The notes: generated by a model from the sequence alone, not told the origin. A DNA stretch of 56,623 bases from JBEKTY01 sp049515555 (GCA_049515555.1 JBEKTY010000035.1:1-56623), one strand, 5' to 3'; shown: positions 7,526 through 16,068, numbered from the stretch's first letter. Translations and numbers: made by a program.

Positions 7526-8290
7526 ATGAAGTATCTGGACCAAGACCGGCTGGAGGGGCTGTCGGCCGGCGAGTTTCAGGGCCAGCAGCCCTATCCTTGG
7601 GTGAACATCGAGGACAGCTTGACCGCGCAGGGTTTCGAGGAGCTGCGCCGGACCCTGCCCGACGTGTCGCTGTTCGAGCGCAAGGTGGGCGTGAAACGCG
7701 CGCACGGCCAGGGCTACCACGACCGCTACCTGCTGCACTACCACCCGGGGCTGCCGCTTTCCGCGGCGTGGCGGGAGTTCATCGCCGAGCTTCACGGGCG
7801 GCACTACGAGACGTTCCTCCGCCGCATGCTGGGCCTGGGCGAGCGCAAGTCGATCGTCCTGACCCTGGAATGGTATTTTGCCTGGCAGGGTTGCGGGGTC
7901 TCGCCGCACTGCGACGCCCGGCGGAAGACGGCCACGCACATCTTCTACTTCAACACCAACGAGGACTGGGACCCCAACTGGGGCGGCGACATCCTGATGC
8001 TCGACGACAACGGGCGCTTCCAGCGTCACTCGGCCCCCAAGTTCGAGGACCTCAAGGTCGGCGCCGCCCTTGTTCCGCGGGGCAACGGCAGCCTGCTGTT
8101 CCAGCGGACCGAGCATTCCTGGCACGGTGTCCGCCCGCTGGAATCGCCGCCCGACCGGCTGCGAAAACTGTTCATCGTCACCGTCAACGAGCAGACGATC
8201 CAGGTCCTGTACCGGCGACTCCGCGGGAAGGACCCCGACGGTTATCCGCTGGTGCGGCACGAGGGATTGGGGATCGAGGTGGGGCAGTAG
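7526..8290 (+). CDS. 2OG-Fe(II) oxygenase family protein
   Basis: 254 residues. The iron-binding facial triad is visible: HxD in SPHCDARRK and the distal His in TEHSWHGVRP, with the 2-oxoglutarate-binding Arg in RLRKLFIVTVN. The double-stranded beta-helix signature THIFYFNTNEDWDPNWGGD lies between them. This is the prolyl-4-hydroxylase-like group of non-haem dioxygenases, which hydroxylate proteins, sugars or small molecules; the substrate here is unknown. The ATG at 7526 follows an AGGAGG ribosome-binding site 7 bases upstream. The next gene, a methyltransferase, begins about 110 bases later across a palindrome, so they may form a small tailoring pair. Confidence 0.85.
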   Translation: MKYLDQDRLEGLSAGEFQGQQPYPWVNIEDSLTAQGFEELRRTLPDVSLFERKVGVKRAHGQGYHDRYLLHYHPGLPLSAAWREFIAELHGRHYETFLRRMLGLGERKSIVLTLEWYFAWQGCGVSPHCDARRKTATHIFYFNTNEDWDPNWGGDILMLDDNGRFQRHSAPKFEDLKVGAALVPRGNGSLLFQRTEHSWHGVRPLESPPDRLRKLFIVTVNEQTIQVLYRRLRGKDPDGYPLVRHEGLGIEVGQ

Positions 8291-8296
8291 ACGCTC

Positions 8297-8360
8297 TTGT
8301 ATCCGGCACACTCCGTGTGCCGTTGCAAACAACCGGCACACGGAGTGTGCCGGATACATT
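8297..8360. repeat. paired hairpin repeat, CGGCACAC-TCC-GTGTGCCG family (C)
   Basis: The left hairpin CGGCACAC-TCC-GTGTGCCG and right hairpin CGGCACAC-GGA-GTGTGCCG are perfect 8-bp stems with three-base loops. They are bounded by TGTATC and GATACA, so the whole 64 bases can also close as one long hairpin. The element lies between the oxygenase and methyltransferase genes. Confidence 0.9.
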
Positions 8361-8398
8361 TGCAGTTCCGCACGACCGGCGGCCAGGAGGACATTCCG

Positions 8399-9085
8399 AT
8401 GCGGCAGTGTGCGACGACCCTAGAGGCCGAGATGACCGCCGAGGAGCACGCCTCCCTCTTGCGGGCACTGCGCACCCCGATTCCGGAAGGGCCATGCCTG
8501 GAAATCGGCACGGCGGCGGGCGGGACGCTGTGGAAAATGATCCAGTGCCTCAGTCACCGCGACCATCTGCGGTTCGTCGTGGTGGATCCCATGCGGTACT
8601 TTCCCGGACAATTCGACACCGTCAAACGCAACCTTCGCGAACATGGCGTCGATCCGGATGGCATCGACTTCCGCGTGGCGACCAGCGTCGAGGCGTTTCG
8701 AGCGGCCCAGGCCGCGGGCGAGACATTCTCGCTCGTCGTCGTCGATGCGTCACACAAGGTCCTGCGGATCACCGAGGACTTGCGGTGGTTGCGGCTGCTG
8801 CGGCCGGGCGGCGTGGCCTGCTTCCACGATTACTGCCGCGATTTCAGGGGCATTCAACTGGCCCTCAACCGCTTCCTGTCACGGTATCACAATTACGAGT
8901 GGATGGAGCTGGCCGGGAGCCTGCTGTCGCTCCGCAAGACCCGGTGCAGCGATCGCCGGGAGGTGGACCTCGCCGACCGGCTCTACGCCTGTTTCATGCA
9001 CTTGCCGCTGCTGATCGAGCGTAAGATCACTCAGCTTTCGCTCCGCCGCCGCCAGGCCGTCGCGGAACACGCCCGAGCGGCCTGA
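8399..9085 (+). CDS. Class I SAM-dependent methyltransferase
   Basis: 228 residues. Motif I is CLEIGTAAGGTLWKM (residues about 37-51), motif II the acidic VVVDPMRYF strand, and FSLVVVDASHKVLRI resembles the VDxxHxY centre of Methyltransf_24-type enzymes acting on small or glycan-linked substrates. LLRPGGVACFHDYCRDF follows as the post-catalytic strand. The ATG at 8399 has the ribosome-binding site CCAGGAGGAC; the frame continues upstream only through the repeat at 8297. It follows the 2OG-oxygenase in the same direction. The substrate is not identifiable. Confidence 0.8.
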   Translation: MRQCATTLEAEMTAEEHASLLRALRTPIPEGPCLEIGTAAGGTLWKMIQCLSHRDHLRFVVVDPMRYFPGQFDTVKRNLREHGVDPDGIDFRVATSVEAFRAAQAAGETFSLVVVDASHKVLRITEDLRWLRLLRPGGVACFHDYCRDFRGIQLALNRFLSRYHNYEWMELAGSLLSLRKTRCSDRREVDLADRLYACFMHLPLLIERKITQLSLRRRQAVAEHARAA

Positions 9086-9149
9086 GCGGATCGCCCCCGT
9101 GCCGGACGATATGAAGGCCGGCACTCAGGGGCTCTAGGACAATAACCTG

Positions 9150-9262
9150 TTCAAATTGCACCGGGTGTGGCACGTCCCTGAGCGCAGCGAAGGGCGTGAC
9201 TTGGGGGCCCGCCACGCCCTTCGCTCCGCTCAGGGCGTGCCACCCAATTGCTCAACCTGTTC
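9150..9262. repeat. paired hairpin repeat, GTGGCACG ... CCTGAGCG family (D)
   Basis: Inverted pair beginning GTGTGGCACGTCCCTGAGCG and ending CGCTCAGGGCGTGCCACCC, with the inner hairpin ACGCCCT-TCGCTCCGCTC-AGGGCGT. The right flank, AATTGCTCAACCTGTTCT, is the reverse complement of the left flank of the second copy at 22266. Confidence 0.85.
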
Positions 9263-9274
9263 TCTTACGAGCGC

Positions 9275-9700
9275 TTACAGCACGTCGCCGTAAGCAGTGA
9301 GCACCAGCCGCCGGCGGCCACCCCGCCGGCGATGCTCGCACAGGCAGAGGCCCTGCCACACGCCCAAGGCCAGCCGGCCGTCGCGAATGGGCACCGTCAG
9401 CGAGTTGCCCACGAGCGACGCCTTCACGTGGCCCGGCATGTCGTCGTCGCCTTCTTCGGTGTGGCGATACGGGAACTGCTCCGGCGCCAGCGCATCCAAC
9501 ACGCGATCCAGATCGACCAGCACGTCGGGATCGGCGTTCTCGTTGATCGTGAGCGAGGCCGAGGTGTGCTGCACGAACACGTGCAGCAGCCCCACCTTCA
9601 CCTGGGATATCTCGGGCATGGCCTCCAGGATCCGCTCCGTAATAGTATGGCATCCGCGGGGAAAGGGAGGCAACTGCATCTCGCGTTGAAACCATCGCAC
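9275..9700 (-). CDS. YjbQ family (UPF0047) protein
   Basis: 141 residues, the usual size of this family. The diagnostic motif HTSASLTINENADPDV is complete, followed by DDMPGHVKASLVGNSLTVPI and LGVWQGLCLCEHR, which carry the conserved His and Glu residues of the presumed metal or phosphate site. Family members have been linked to thiamine phosphate synthase activity or to B1 metabolism, but the physiological role is unsettled. I choose GTG 9700, which has a GAGGGG ribosome-binding site just upstream and begins VRWFQREMQLP, as in relatives. The longer frame upstream runs through repeats and encodes nothing conserved. It is transcribed against the methyltransferase. Confidence 0.85.
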   Translation of the reverse strand: MRWFQREMQLPPFPRGCHTITERILEAMPEISQVKVGLLHVFVQHTSASLTINENADPDVLVDLDRVLDALAPEQFPYRHTEEGDDDMPGHVKASLVGNSLTVPIRDGRLALGVWQGLCLCEHRRRGGRRRLVLTAYGDVL

Positions 9701-9782
9701 GGCAAGGCCCCTCAAAGCAGAAAGCAGGCAAGTGGCCAGTGTACACCGAAACCGGCGGTCGAGAAATGACCCCGCCTGCCGT

Positions 9783-9932
9783 ACTCCTCTCGCTCCGCGA
9801 GAGGGACTTGCATCACGCGGAGCGTGATGCCTACGGTCTTGTAGACGTGGGTCGAGCGCAGCGAGCCCCACCATTAGCCAGGTACTCGCGGATCCTGGTG
9901 GGGCTCGCTGCGATCGACCCATCCTACCGGTC
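9783..9932. repeat. family M hairpin pair plus family B inverted pair
   Basis: Family M: CCTCTCGC-TCC-GCGAGAGG at 9786-9804 and CATCACGC-GGA-GCGTGATG at 9811-9829, both perfect 8-bp stems. Family B: two copies in opposite orientation at about 9846-9872 and 9896-9927. They fill the divergent gap between the YjbQ gene and the DUF4038 gene. Confidence 0.85.
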
Positions 9933-10040
9933 TCGTGGCGACGACGACAACGACCAAGTGTAGCCTCTCTGTTTACGCCCGGTACCCCCAAGCGGTAGAA
10001 TCGTCTTTTTCTGGTCCCCAGTATCGGGAGGAGCACAATC

Positions 10041-11315
10041 ATGGCCTCGCCCCTCGTCAAAACGCTGCTTGCAATGGTGTGCCTGCTGTTGGCCGGCCCG
10101 ACGGCCCGGGCCCAGCCGATCGCGATGCCCGTCAAGGTCAGCCCAAACCAGCGATATTTCGTGGACCGCAACGGGGCCCCGGTCTTCTGGCTGGGCACCA
10201 CGCAATGGCAGCTCTTCCGGGAATACAAGCTGGAGGAGGCCAAGATCATCCTGGAGAAGAGCAAGATCCATGGCTTTGTTTTCTTCCAGGTGATGCTCCT
10301 GGGCGTGGGCGACGGAACCGCACCGAACGTCTACGGCCAGAAGGCCTGGCTCGACAACGATCCGCTGCGGCCCAACGAGGCGTATTTCAGGAACGTGGAT
10401 GCCGTGGTCCGCGCGGCGGGCGAGCAGGACCTGATCATTTCCATGACGCTGTATCACCAGCGGTACCGGCAGTGGATCACACTCGAGAAAGCGCGGTCCT
10501 GGGCCCGCTGGCTGGCCCGGCGGTACAAGGACGAGCCGAACATCGTCTGGTCGATGACGCCCGAGGCCCGGCCGGAGTTCATACCCATCTTGCGGGAGCT
10601 GGCCGCGGGGCTGCACGCGGGCGACGGCGGCCGGCATCTGATCACCTTCAAGCCCGACCCCGCCCCGTATTCCTCCAGTTTCATTCACGGCGAGCCCTGG
10701 CTGGACTTCGACTCGATGCAGACCTGGGCCAGCGTCAAGCTGATCTACACAATGGTGAGCCACGACTACGGCCTGGCGCCGCCCAAGCCGGTGCTGATGG
10801 CCGAGGGGGCCTACGAGGCGGGCTCGGAATACGGATTCCCCGTTACGCCGCTGTGGATTCGCCGCCAGGCATACTATTCGTACCTGGCCGGCGGCCACCA
10901 CACCTACGGGCACAACGATAGCTGGCGGGTGCTGCCCACGTGGAAGCAGGCCCTGGATGCCCCCGGGGCGGTCCAACTGGGCATCCTCAAGAAGATCTTT
11001 ACCGCCCGCCGGCAGTGGTGGCGGCTCGTGCCCGACCAGTCGGTTTTCGCCTCCGGCGGCAACACCATGGGCGACGTGCTGCACCTGGCCGCCCGCCACG
11101 CGGACGGTCGATGGCTCATGCTCTACCTGGCCGAGCAGGCCACGTTCTCGGTGAACCTGAGCAAGCTGGGGGCGGCCAAGGCCAAGGCCTTTTGGCTCGA
11201 TCCGAGGACCGGCGATCCGCTGCCCATCGGCGATGTGAGCAACGTGGGCCAGAAGTCCTTCTCCACGCCCGAGGGCTGGGAAGACGCGCTACTGGTATTC
11301 GAGGCCGAACGATGA
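10041..11315 (+). CDS. Exported DUF4038-type glycoside hydrolase
   Basis: 424 residues with a signal peptide (residues 1-25, ending ARAQ). The mature start RYFVDRNGAPVFWLGTTQW and the run EDAKIILEKSKIHGF-like helix mark the DUF4038 apiosidase-like (beta/alpha)8 barrel, relatives of which include GH140. Acidic residues in MTPEARPEF and in MAEGAYEAG are the likely catalytic pair. The last 90 residues form the small beta-domain (putative collagen-binding domain) typical of the family. It probably acts in the periplasm on plant-type side chains such as apiose or rhamnogalacturonan. The ATG at 10041 has GGGAGGAG upstream. Its stop overlaps the ATG of the next gene (ATGA). Confidence 0.8.
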   Translation: MASPLVKTLLAMVCLLLAGPTARAQPIAMPVKVSPNQRYFVDRNGAPVFWLGTTQWQLFREYKLEEAKIILEKSKIHGFVFFQVMLLGVGDGTAPNVYGQKAWLDNDPLRPNEAYFRNVDAVVRAAGEQDLIISMTLYHQRYRQWITLEKARSWARWLARRYKDEPNIVWSMTPEARPEFIPILRELAAGLHAGDGGRHLITFKPDPAPYSSSFIHGEPWLDFDSMQTWASVKLIYTMVSHDYGLAPPKPVLMAEGAYEAGSEYGFPVTPLWIRRQAYYSYLAGGHHTYGHNDSWRVLPTWKQALDAPGAVQLGILKKIFTARRQWWRLVPDQSVFASGGNTMGDVLHLAARHADGRWLMLYLAEQATFSVNLSKLGAAKAKAFWLDPRTGDPLPIGDVSNVGQKSFSTPEGWEDALLVFEAER

Positions 11316-11863
11316 CCAGCCGCGCGATAACCACTTCTGAACAGCTCAAGGCGTTCTGCGACGAGGCCCGGCAGATGGGGGCCCTGGATGCCGTGGTGGT
11401 TTCGCCGCCGCGGCAGGTCTTTACGGGCACCTGGGTCCGGCTGCGGTGCCAGTACGGGTGCTCGGAATACGGGCAGTGCCTGACCTGCCCGCCCCACTCG
11501 CCCACGCCGGAAACCACGCGGAAGATGCTGGACGAGTACCAAGCCGGCATCCTGCTGCACGGCAACCAGTGGAAGTCGGTCCGCCAGCTCGCCCTGGCCC
11601 TGGAGCGGAAGGTCTTCCTGGCCGGCTGTTACAAGGCGTTTGCGTTTGCCTGCGGGCCTTGCTGGCGATGCAAGCGCTGCGGGGCGGTGCGCCCCAAGCC
11701 GGGCCAGCCCGCCGAGTGCAAACACCCCGACGAGGCCCGGCCGGCCATGGAGGCGGCGGGCATCGACGTCTTCGCCACGGCCCGCGCCGCCGGCCTGCCC
11801 ATCGAGGTCGTCACCGCCGAGGACTGCCCGCAAAACTACTACGCCCTGCTGCTGGTCGATTGA
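11312..11863 (+). CDS. DUF2284 family metal-binding protein
   Basis: 183 residues. Two Cys clusters are typical: CQYGCSEYGQCLTCPPHSP near residues 48-66 and CGPCWRCKRCGAVRPKPGQP with a following ECKHPDEARPAMEA segment. The family is often described as a predicted metal-binding or iron-sulfur protein and is common next to redox and corrinoid genes; its reaction is unknown. The start codon overlaps the stop of the DUF4038 gene by four bases, so translation is probably coupled, although no functional link between the two is obvious. Confidence 0.8.
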   Translation: MTSRAITTSEQLKAFCDEARQMGALDAVVVSPPRQVFTGTWVRLRCQYGCSEYGQCLTCPPHSPTPETTRKMLDEYQAGILLHGNQWKSVRQLALALERKVFLAGCYKAFAFACGPCWRCKRCGAVRPKPGQPAECKHPDEARPAMEAAGIDVFATARAAGLPIEVVTAEDCPQNYYALLLVD

Positions 11864-11864
11864 C

Positions 11865-12872
11865 TCATTTCGCGATCGGCTGGCGCTTGGCCGGCGAAAG
11901 GAAGTAGCCCGAGCGGAGGAACCGCAGCGTGTATTCCATGGCCCGGGGGTCCTCCATGATGAACGTGTGCAGCGCCGGCAGGACGATGAAATCGGCGGCC
12001 CCCGCCAGCCGGGTGCTGGCCACGGTGATCGTTGCGTCGTTGTCGCCGGGCAGGAGGGGGTTGTAGCCTTTGGAGTCGCCCTTTCCGCCGGCGATGATGC
12101 CGAACTCGAACTGGGGGGTGGCGAGCTTCGGCTCCAGACGCTCCCAATCGCGGCCCAATTGCCGCCCCGCCTGGCCGGTGGCGATCTGAAACAGGGGGCT
12201 GTCGGCCGCCACCGCCGCCAGCAGCGAGCGGTGATTGGGCGGGGCGATCATCACGAACCGTCTGATTCGCGGATCGGGCCGGCGGCCTGCGGCCGCGTCG
12301 GTCTGATCGCCCAGGTAGTGCCGAACCACGATGTTGCCCAGGCTGTGACCGACGAAGTCAATCTCGTCGATCCCCGCCAGGTGCTCGATGATGAGCTTGA
12401 GCGTGCGGGCGTGCTCGCCGATGTCTTCCTGCGTGGTGGGATAGCTGACGTTGAGCACCGTGTAGTCCCCCTGCGCGGCGAGGTACTTGGCCAGCTTGTC
12501 CAGTGCCAAGCGGCTGCGGCCCAGGCCGTGCAGCAGGATCACCGCCTTGCCCCGCATGGACGGCAGCCGGCGCTGGCGCTTGATCCGCTCCAGGGCCGCG
12601 GTGCAGTCTTGATATGTGCCCCAGGCATGGCGGCCGTCGTCGGGGTCCAACAGCCGGTAGTGGCCGTCCCACACGTTGCGTTGGATTCGCCACTGGTGGA
12701 AGAACAGCTCATCGGCCCAGAACTGCTTGCCGCCCATGGTGGGCACGGCGGCGCCGCCGGCCGGGGCGGGCTCGCCGGCCCGCAGCCCCGCGGCACCGAT
12801 CCCCAGCCAGCCCAGCGCGACGATCAAAAAGGCAACCCGACGCCCAGCGGCAATCATAGCGGCACGCCCCAA
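11865..12872 (-). CDS. Exported alpha/beta hydrolase (esterase/lipase-like)
   Basis: 335 residues with an N-terminal signal sequence (hydrophobic stretch around residues 12-30). Oxyanion-hole motif VILLHGLGRS is followed by the nucleophile elbow FVGHSLGNIVVRHYL; the His in LPALHTFIMED near the C-terminus completes a plausible catalytic triad. Short Gly/Ala-rich linkers are few. Such proteins hydrolyse lipid or carboxyl esters in the periplasm. Start could be the ATG at 12872 or the internal one giving MIAAGRRVAF. It is convergent with the DUF2284 gene, only one base between stops. Confidence 0.8.
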   Translation of the reverse strand: MGRAAMIAAGRRVAFLIVALGWLGIGAAGLRAGEPAPAGGAAVPTMGGKQFWADELFFHQWRIQRNVWDGHYRLLDPDDGRHAWGTYQDCTAALERIKRQRRLPSMRGKAVILLHGLGRSRLALDKLAKYLAAQGDYTVLNVSYPTTQEDIGEHARTLKLIIEHLAGIDEIDFVGHSLGNIVVRHYLGDQTDAAAGRRPDPRIRRFVMIAPPNHRSLLAAVAADSPLFQIATGQAGRQLGRDWERLEPKLATPQFEFGIIAGGKGDSKGYNPLLPGDNDATITVASTRLAGAADFIVLPALHTFIMEDPRAMEYTLRFLRSGYFLSPAKRQPIAK

Positions 12873-13016
12873 GCCCGGCAGAAGCAGCTATACGATAATG
12901 CAGGCCAGCGGGGACCACAAGCCTGGCCCGGCACGCCCCCGGGCCTGACCCCAGCTTGACCGGTGGGTCTGGCGGCGGTTACATTGGTACGTTTGCGACC
13001 TGGGAGGAATGCGGCC

Positions 13017-14300
13017 ATGCCGGCCACCTGCGTTATCGGATTACAATGGGGCGACGAGGCCAAGGGGAAGATCGTCGACCTGCTGACCGAGCGGCACGAT
13101 ATCGTCGTCCGCTACCAAGGTGGGGCCAACGCCGGCCACACGGTGGTGACCGGCGGCCAGCGATTCAAGCTTTCGCTGGTGCCCAGCGGGATCTTCCGGC
13201 CCCAAGTGCAGTGCGTCGTGGCCGCCGGCGTAGTGATCAACCCGGCCAGCCTGTTGGAGGAGATCCGGGGGCTCACCGGCCGGGGCATCCAAGTCGGCCG
13301 CAACCTGATCGTCAGCAGCCGGGCCCACGTGATCTTCCCTTGGCATTTCGAGGAGGACCGGCTGCTGGACCAGTCGGCCGGGGGCGAGGCCATCGGCACC
13401 ACGATGCGGGGCATCGGCCCCTGCTACCGCGACAAGGTGGGCCGCGTGCACGCCGTGCGGCTGGGCGACCTGTATCGCCAGAGCTTCCGCGAGCGGATCG
13501 AGCGGATCGTCGAGATCAAGCGGCGGATCCTGGCCGGCTTGGGCTGTCCCGAGGCGGGAATCCGGCTCGATGCCGGCGAGATCTTCCGGCAGTATCACGA
13601 CTACGCCGAGCAGCTCCGGCCCTACGTGGCCGACACGACGGCCTATCTGCTCGACGCGGTCGAGAGCGGCAAGAACCTGCTGCTGGAGGGGGCCCAGGGG
13701 GCCCTGCTGGACATCGACCACGGCACCTTCCCCTATGTTACCAGCAGCAACAGCTCGGGGGTGGGCGTCTCGAGCGGCTCAGGCGTGCCCGGGCGCTACA
13801 TGACCAAGGTCATTGGAGTGGTGAAGGCCTACACGACGCGGGTCGGTGGCGGGCCGTTTCCTACCGAGCAGGACAACGACACGGGCCGGCACATCCGCGA
13901 GCGGGGACAGGAATACGGTACGGTGACGCGGCGGCCGCGGCGTTGCGGCTGGTTCGACGCCGTGGCGGCCCGATACACCGCCCGCCTCAGCGGCGTAGAC
14001 ACCCTGGCGGTCATGCTCCTGGACGTGCTCAGCGAGTTGGCCGAGCTGCGGATCTGCACCGCTTATGAGCTGGACGGCCGGCGCAGCGGCGGGTTCCCCG
14101 ACCACGTCGAGGACCTCCGCCGCGTAACGCCGGTGTACGAGACCCTGCCCGGCTGGCGGCAGGAGATCCAGCAGGTCCGCCGCATGGCCGATTTGCCGTG
14201 GCCCGCCCAGGATTATCTGCGGCGGATCGCCGATCTGCTGGGCCGGCCGGTCGAGGTGGTCTCCGTCGGGCCGGATCGAGAACAGACGATTTTTGCCTGA
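13017..14300 (+). CDS. purA: Adenylosuccinate synthetase
   Basis: 427 residues, the usual PurA length. The P-loop-like start IGLQWGDEAKGKIVDLL, the RYQGGANAGHTVV segment with the catalytic His, GTTMRGIGPCYRDKVGR, the LEGAQGALLDIDHGTFPYVT segment with substrate loops and VGGGPFPTE are all present. The enzyme joins IMP and aspartate using GTP in the first committed step to AMP. The ATG at 13017 follows a GGGAGGAA site. It heads a run of same-strand genes with uppS, murB and ftsQ-like. Confidence 0.96.
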   Translation: MPATCVIGLQWGDEAKGKIVDLLTERHDIVVRYQGGANAGHTVVTGGQRFKLSLVPSGIFRPQVQCVVAAGVVINPASLLEEIRGLTGRGIQVGRNLIVSSRAHVIFPWHFEEDRLLDQSAGGEAIGTTMRGIGPCYRDKVGRVHAVRLGDLYRQSFRERIERIVEIKRRILAGLGCPEAGIRLDAGEIFRQYHDYAEQLRPYVADTTAYLLDAVESGKNLLLEGAQGALLDIDHGTFPYVTSSNSSGVGVSSGSGVPGRYMTKVIGVVKAYTTRVGGGPFPTEQDNDTGRHIRERGQEYGTVTRRPRRCGWFDAVAARYTARLSGVDTLAVMLLDVLSELAELRICTAYELDGRRSGGFPDHVEDLRRVTPVYETLPGWRQEIQQVRRMADLPWPAQDYLRRIADLLGRPVEVVSVGPDREQTIFA

Positions 14301-14314
14301 GCCACGCTTTCGCG

Positions 14315-15076
14315 ATGCACATGTCCACGTCGTCCGAGACCCTCCGAGATCCTTTGGCCGATGTCCCCGCCGACAAGCGGCCGCGGCACATCGCGATCAT
14401 CATGGACGGCAACGGGCGGTGGGCGCGGCAGCGGGGCCTGCCGCGGATCGAAGGCCATCGGCAGGGGGCGGCCAGCGTCCGCCGCGTGACCGAAGAATGT
14501 GCCCGCCTGGGCATCCAGCAGCTTACGCTGTACTGCCTCTCCAGCGAGAACTGGAAGCGGCCGGCCCAGGAAATCGACTTCCTCATGCAACTCTTGCAGC
14601 AGTACATGATCGAGCAGCGGGCCGCAATCATGGAGCACAACCTGCGCGTGGCGGTGATCGGACGCCGGGAGGGCCTGCCCGAAGACACCCTCCAGGAAGT
14701 CGACCGCACGGTGGCCGCCAGCCGCGGCAACAGCGGCTTGCAGCTCTGCCTGGCCATCAACTACGGCGGCCGGGCCGAGCTGGTCGACGCCTTCCGCCGC
14801 ATGGCCGCCGAGGTCCTCGCCGGCCGCCTCCGGCCCCAGGACATCCAGGAAGAAACCATCGCCTCGCACCTGTACACCGCCGGAATGCCCGAGCCCGACC
14901 TGCTCATCCGCACCGCCGACGAAATGCGAATCAGCAACTTCCTGCTGTGGCAGATCAGCTATGCGGAGATTTGGGTCACGGATCGTTTGTGGCCGGATTT
15001 CGACGAGGCCCAGCTTCACGGCGCACTGCGCGGTTACGCCGCCCGCCAGCGGCGCTTCGGCGGCTTGGAAACGTAA
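14315..15076 (+). CDS. uppS: Isoprenyl transferase (undecaprenyl diphosphate synthase)
   Basis: 253 residues. Signature motifs: HIAIIMDGNGRWARQRG with the catalytic Asp, EGHRQGAASVR, LTLYCLSSENWKRP and the C-terminal RISNFLLWQISYAEIW. The enzyme extends farnesyl diphosphate with cis-isoprene units to make the lipid carrier for peptidoglycan and other envelope glycans, fitting the murB and ftsQ-like neighbours. One departure from the family: the usual RTSGE before the RISNF motif is RTADE here, so the conserved Gly is an Asp. The start is ATG 14315 or, six bases on, ATG 14321; no strong ribosome-binding site is seen. Confidence 0.94.
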   Translation: MHMSTSSETLRDPLADVPADKRPRHIAIIMDGNGRWARQRGLPRIEGHRQGAASVRRVTEECARLGIQQLTLYCLSSENWKRPAQEIDFLMQLLQQYMIEQRAAIMEHNLRVAVIGRREGLPEDTLQEVDRTVAASRGNSGLQLCLAINYGGRAELVDAFRRMAAEVLAGRLRPQDIQEETIASHLYTAGMPEPDLLIRTADEMRISNFLLWQISYAEIWVTDRLWPDFDEAQLHGALRGYAARQRRFGGLET

Positions 15077-15090
15077 GGGGGAAAGCAAAG

Positions 15091-15174
15091 TAGGGTGGGA
15101 CAAGCGCAGCGCAGTCCCACCATGAAGGCGGAGAAATCCCGGTGGGACTGCGCTGCGCTGGTCCCACCCTACCC
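15091..15174. repeat. inverted pair of TGGTGGGAC / GTCCCACCCTAC hairpins (family B')
   Basis: Left copy GTAGGGTGGGACAAGCGCAG and right copy CTGCGCTGGTCCCACCCTAC are nearly perfect reverse complements separated by about 24 bases. Further copies are at 28229-28262 and 28309-28345. It sits in the short gap between uppS and murB. Confidence 0.85.
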
Positions 15175-15189
15175 ATCGTGGTGAAAGCA

Positions 15190-16068
15190 ATGGTCTCCTG
15201 GAGCGGTTTCGAGAAGATCGTGCGGCCGGGTGAGCTGCTGGCCATGCACACGTGGTTACAACTGGGCGGTCCGGCCGAGTTCTTCGCCGAGCCCGACGAC
15301 GCGGACCAGTTGACGGCCCTATTGTGCCGCTGCCACGAGGAAGGGGTGGTCGCGCGGCTGCTGGGCGCGGGCTCCAACGTCCTGGCCCGCGACGAAGGCG
15401 TGCCGGGCCTGGTGATCCACCTGTCGGCCCCCGGGTTCGGCCGGGTGCAGGTCGAAGGGCAACGCATCACGGCCGGCGGGGGGGCCATCCTCGGCCGCGT
15501 CGTCACCACGGCCGTGCACCACGGATTGGCCGGCATGGAAGTGCTCATCGGCATTCCCGGCACCGTGGGCGGCGCGCTGCGCGGCAATACCGGCACCCGC
15601 GGCGGCGACGTCGGCCAGTGGACCGTCGGCGCCACGGTCATTACCACCGGCGGCGAAGTCGTCGAGCGCGGCCACGACGACCTGATCTTCGGCTACCGCG
15701 AGAGCAACCTGGACGACCCGGTGCTCCTCGACGCCACCTTCCACCTGGAGCCGGAGGACCCCCGCGAGCTGGCCAAACGCATGCAGAAGCATTGGATCCT
15801 CAAGAAGGCCGCGCAACCGCTGGAGCACCAGTGTGCCGGCTGCATCTTCAAGGACCCCCGCGGCAGCAGCGCCGGCGAGCTGATCGATCGCGCGGCCCTC
15901 AAAGGCACCCGCATCGGCGGGGCGGTGGTCAGCGAGCGGCACGCCAACTTCATCATCGCCGAGCCCGATTGCACCAGCCAGGACGTCTTGCGGCTGATCG
16001 ACCTGGTGCGCAGCCAGGTCCACGATCGGATGGGCGTTTCCCTGGAGCTGGAGTTGGAGATCTGGTGA
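15190..16068 (+). CDS. murB: UDP-N-acetylenolpyruvoylglucosamine reductase
   Basis: 292 residues from ATG 15190; GTG codons at 15178 and 15181 are alternatives but lie at the edge of a repeat. FAD-binding motifs LLGAGSNVL, GMEVLIGIPGTVGGALRGNTG and the active-site GCIFKDPRGSSAGELID (proton-donating Ser) are present, with the terminal Glu in LELEIW. MurB reduces the enolpyruvyl group to give UDP-MurNAc in the cytoplasm. Its presence indicates that this organism makes peptidoglycan. It overlaps the tiny ORF at 16065 and precedes an FtsQ-like gene, as in classic division/cell-wall clusters. Confidence 0.95.
   Translation: MVSWSGFEKIVRPGELLAMHTWLQLGGPAEFFAEPDDADQLTALLCRCHEEGVVARLLGAGSNVLARDEGVPGLVIHLSAPGFGRVQVEGQRITAGGGAILGRVVTTAVHHGLAGMEVLIGIPGTVGGALRGNTGTRGGDVGQWTVGATVITTGGEVVERGHDDLIFGYRESNLDDPVLLDATFHLEPEDPRELAKRMQKHWILKKAAQPLEHQCAGCIFKDPRGSSAGELIDRAALKGTRIGGAVVSERHANFIIAEPDCTSQDVLRLIDLVRSQVHDRMGVSLELELEIW

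Noticed and set aside
8297..8398. Upstream extension of the methyltransferase frame
   Set aside because: It reads through the palindromic repeat; ATG 8399 has a good ribosome-binding site and relatives start there.
9701..10264. N-terminal extension of the YjbQ-family frame
   Set aside because: It passes through family M and B repeats and the start of the opposite gene; GTG 9700 gives the normal family length.
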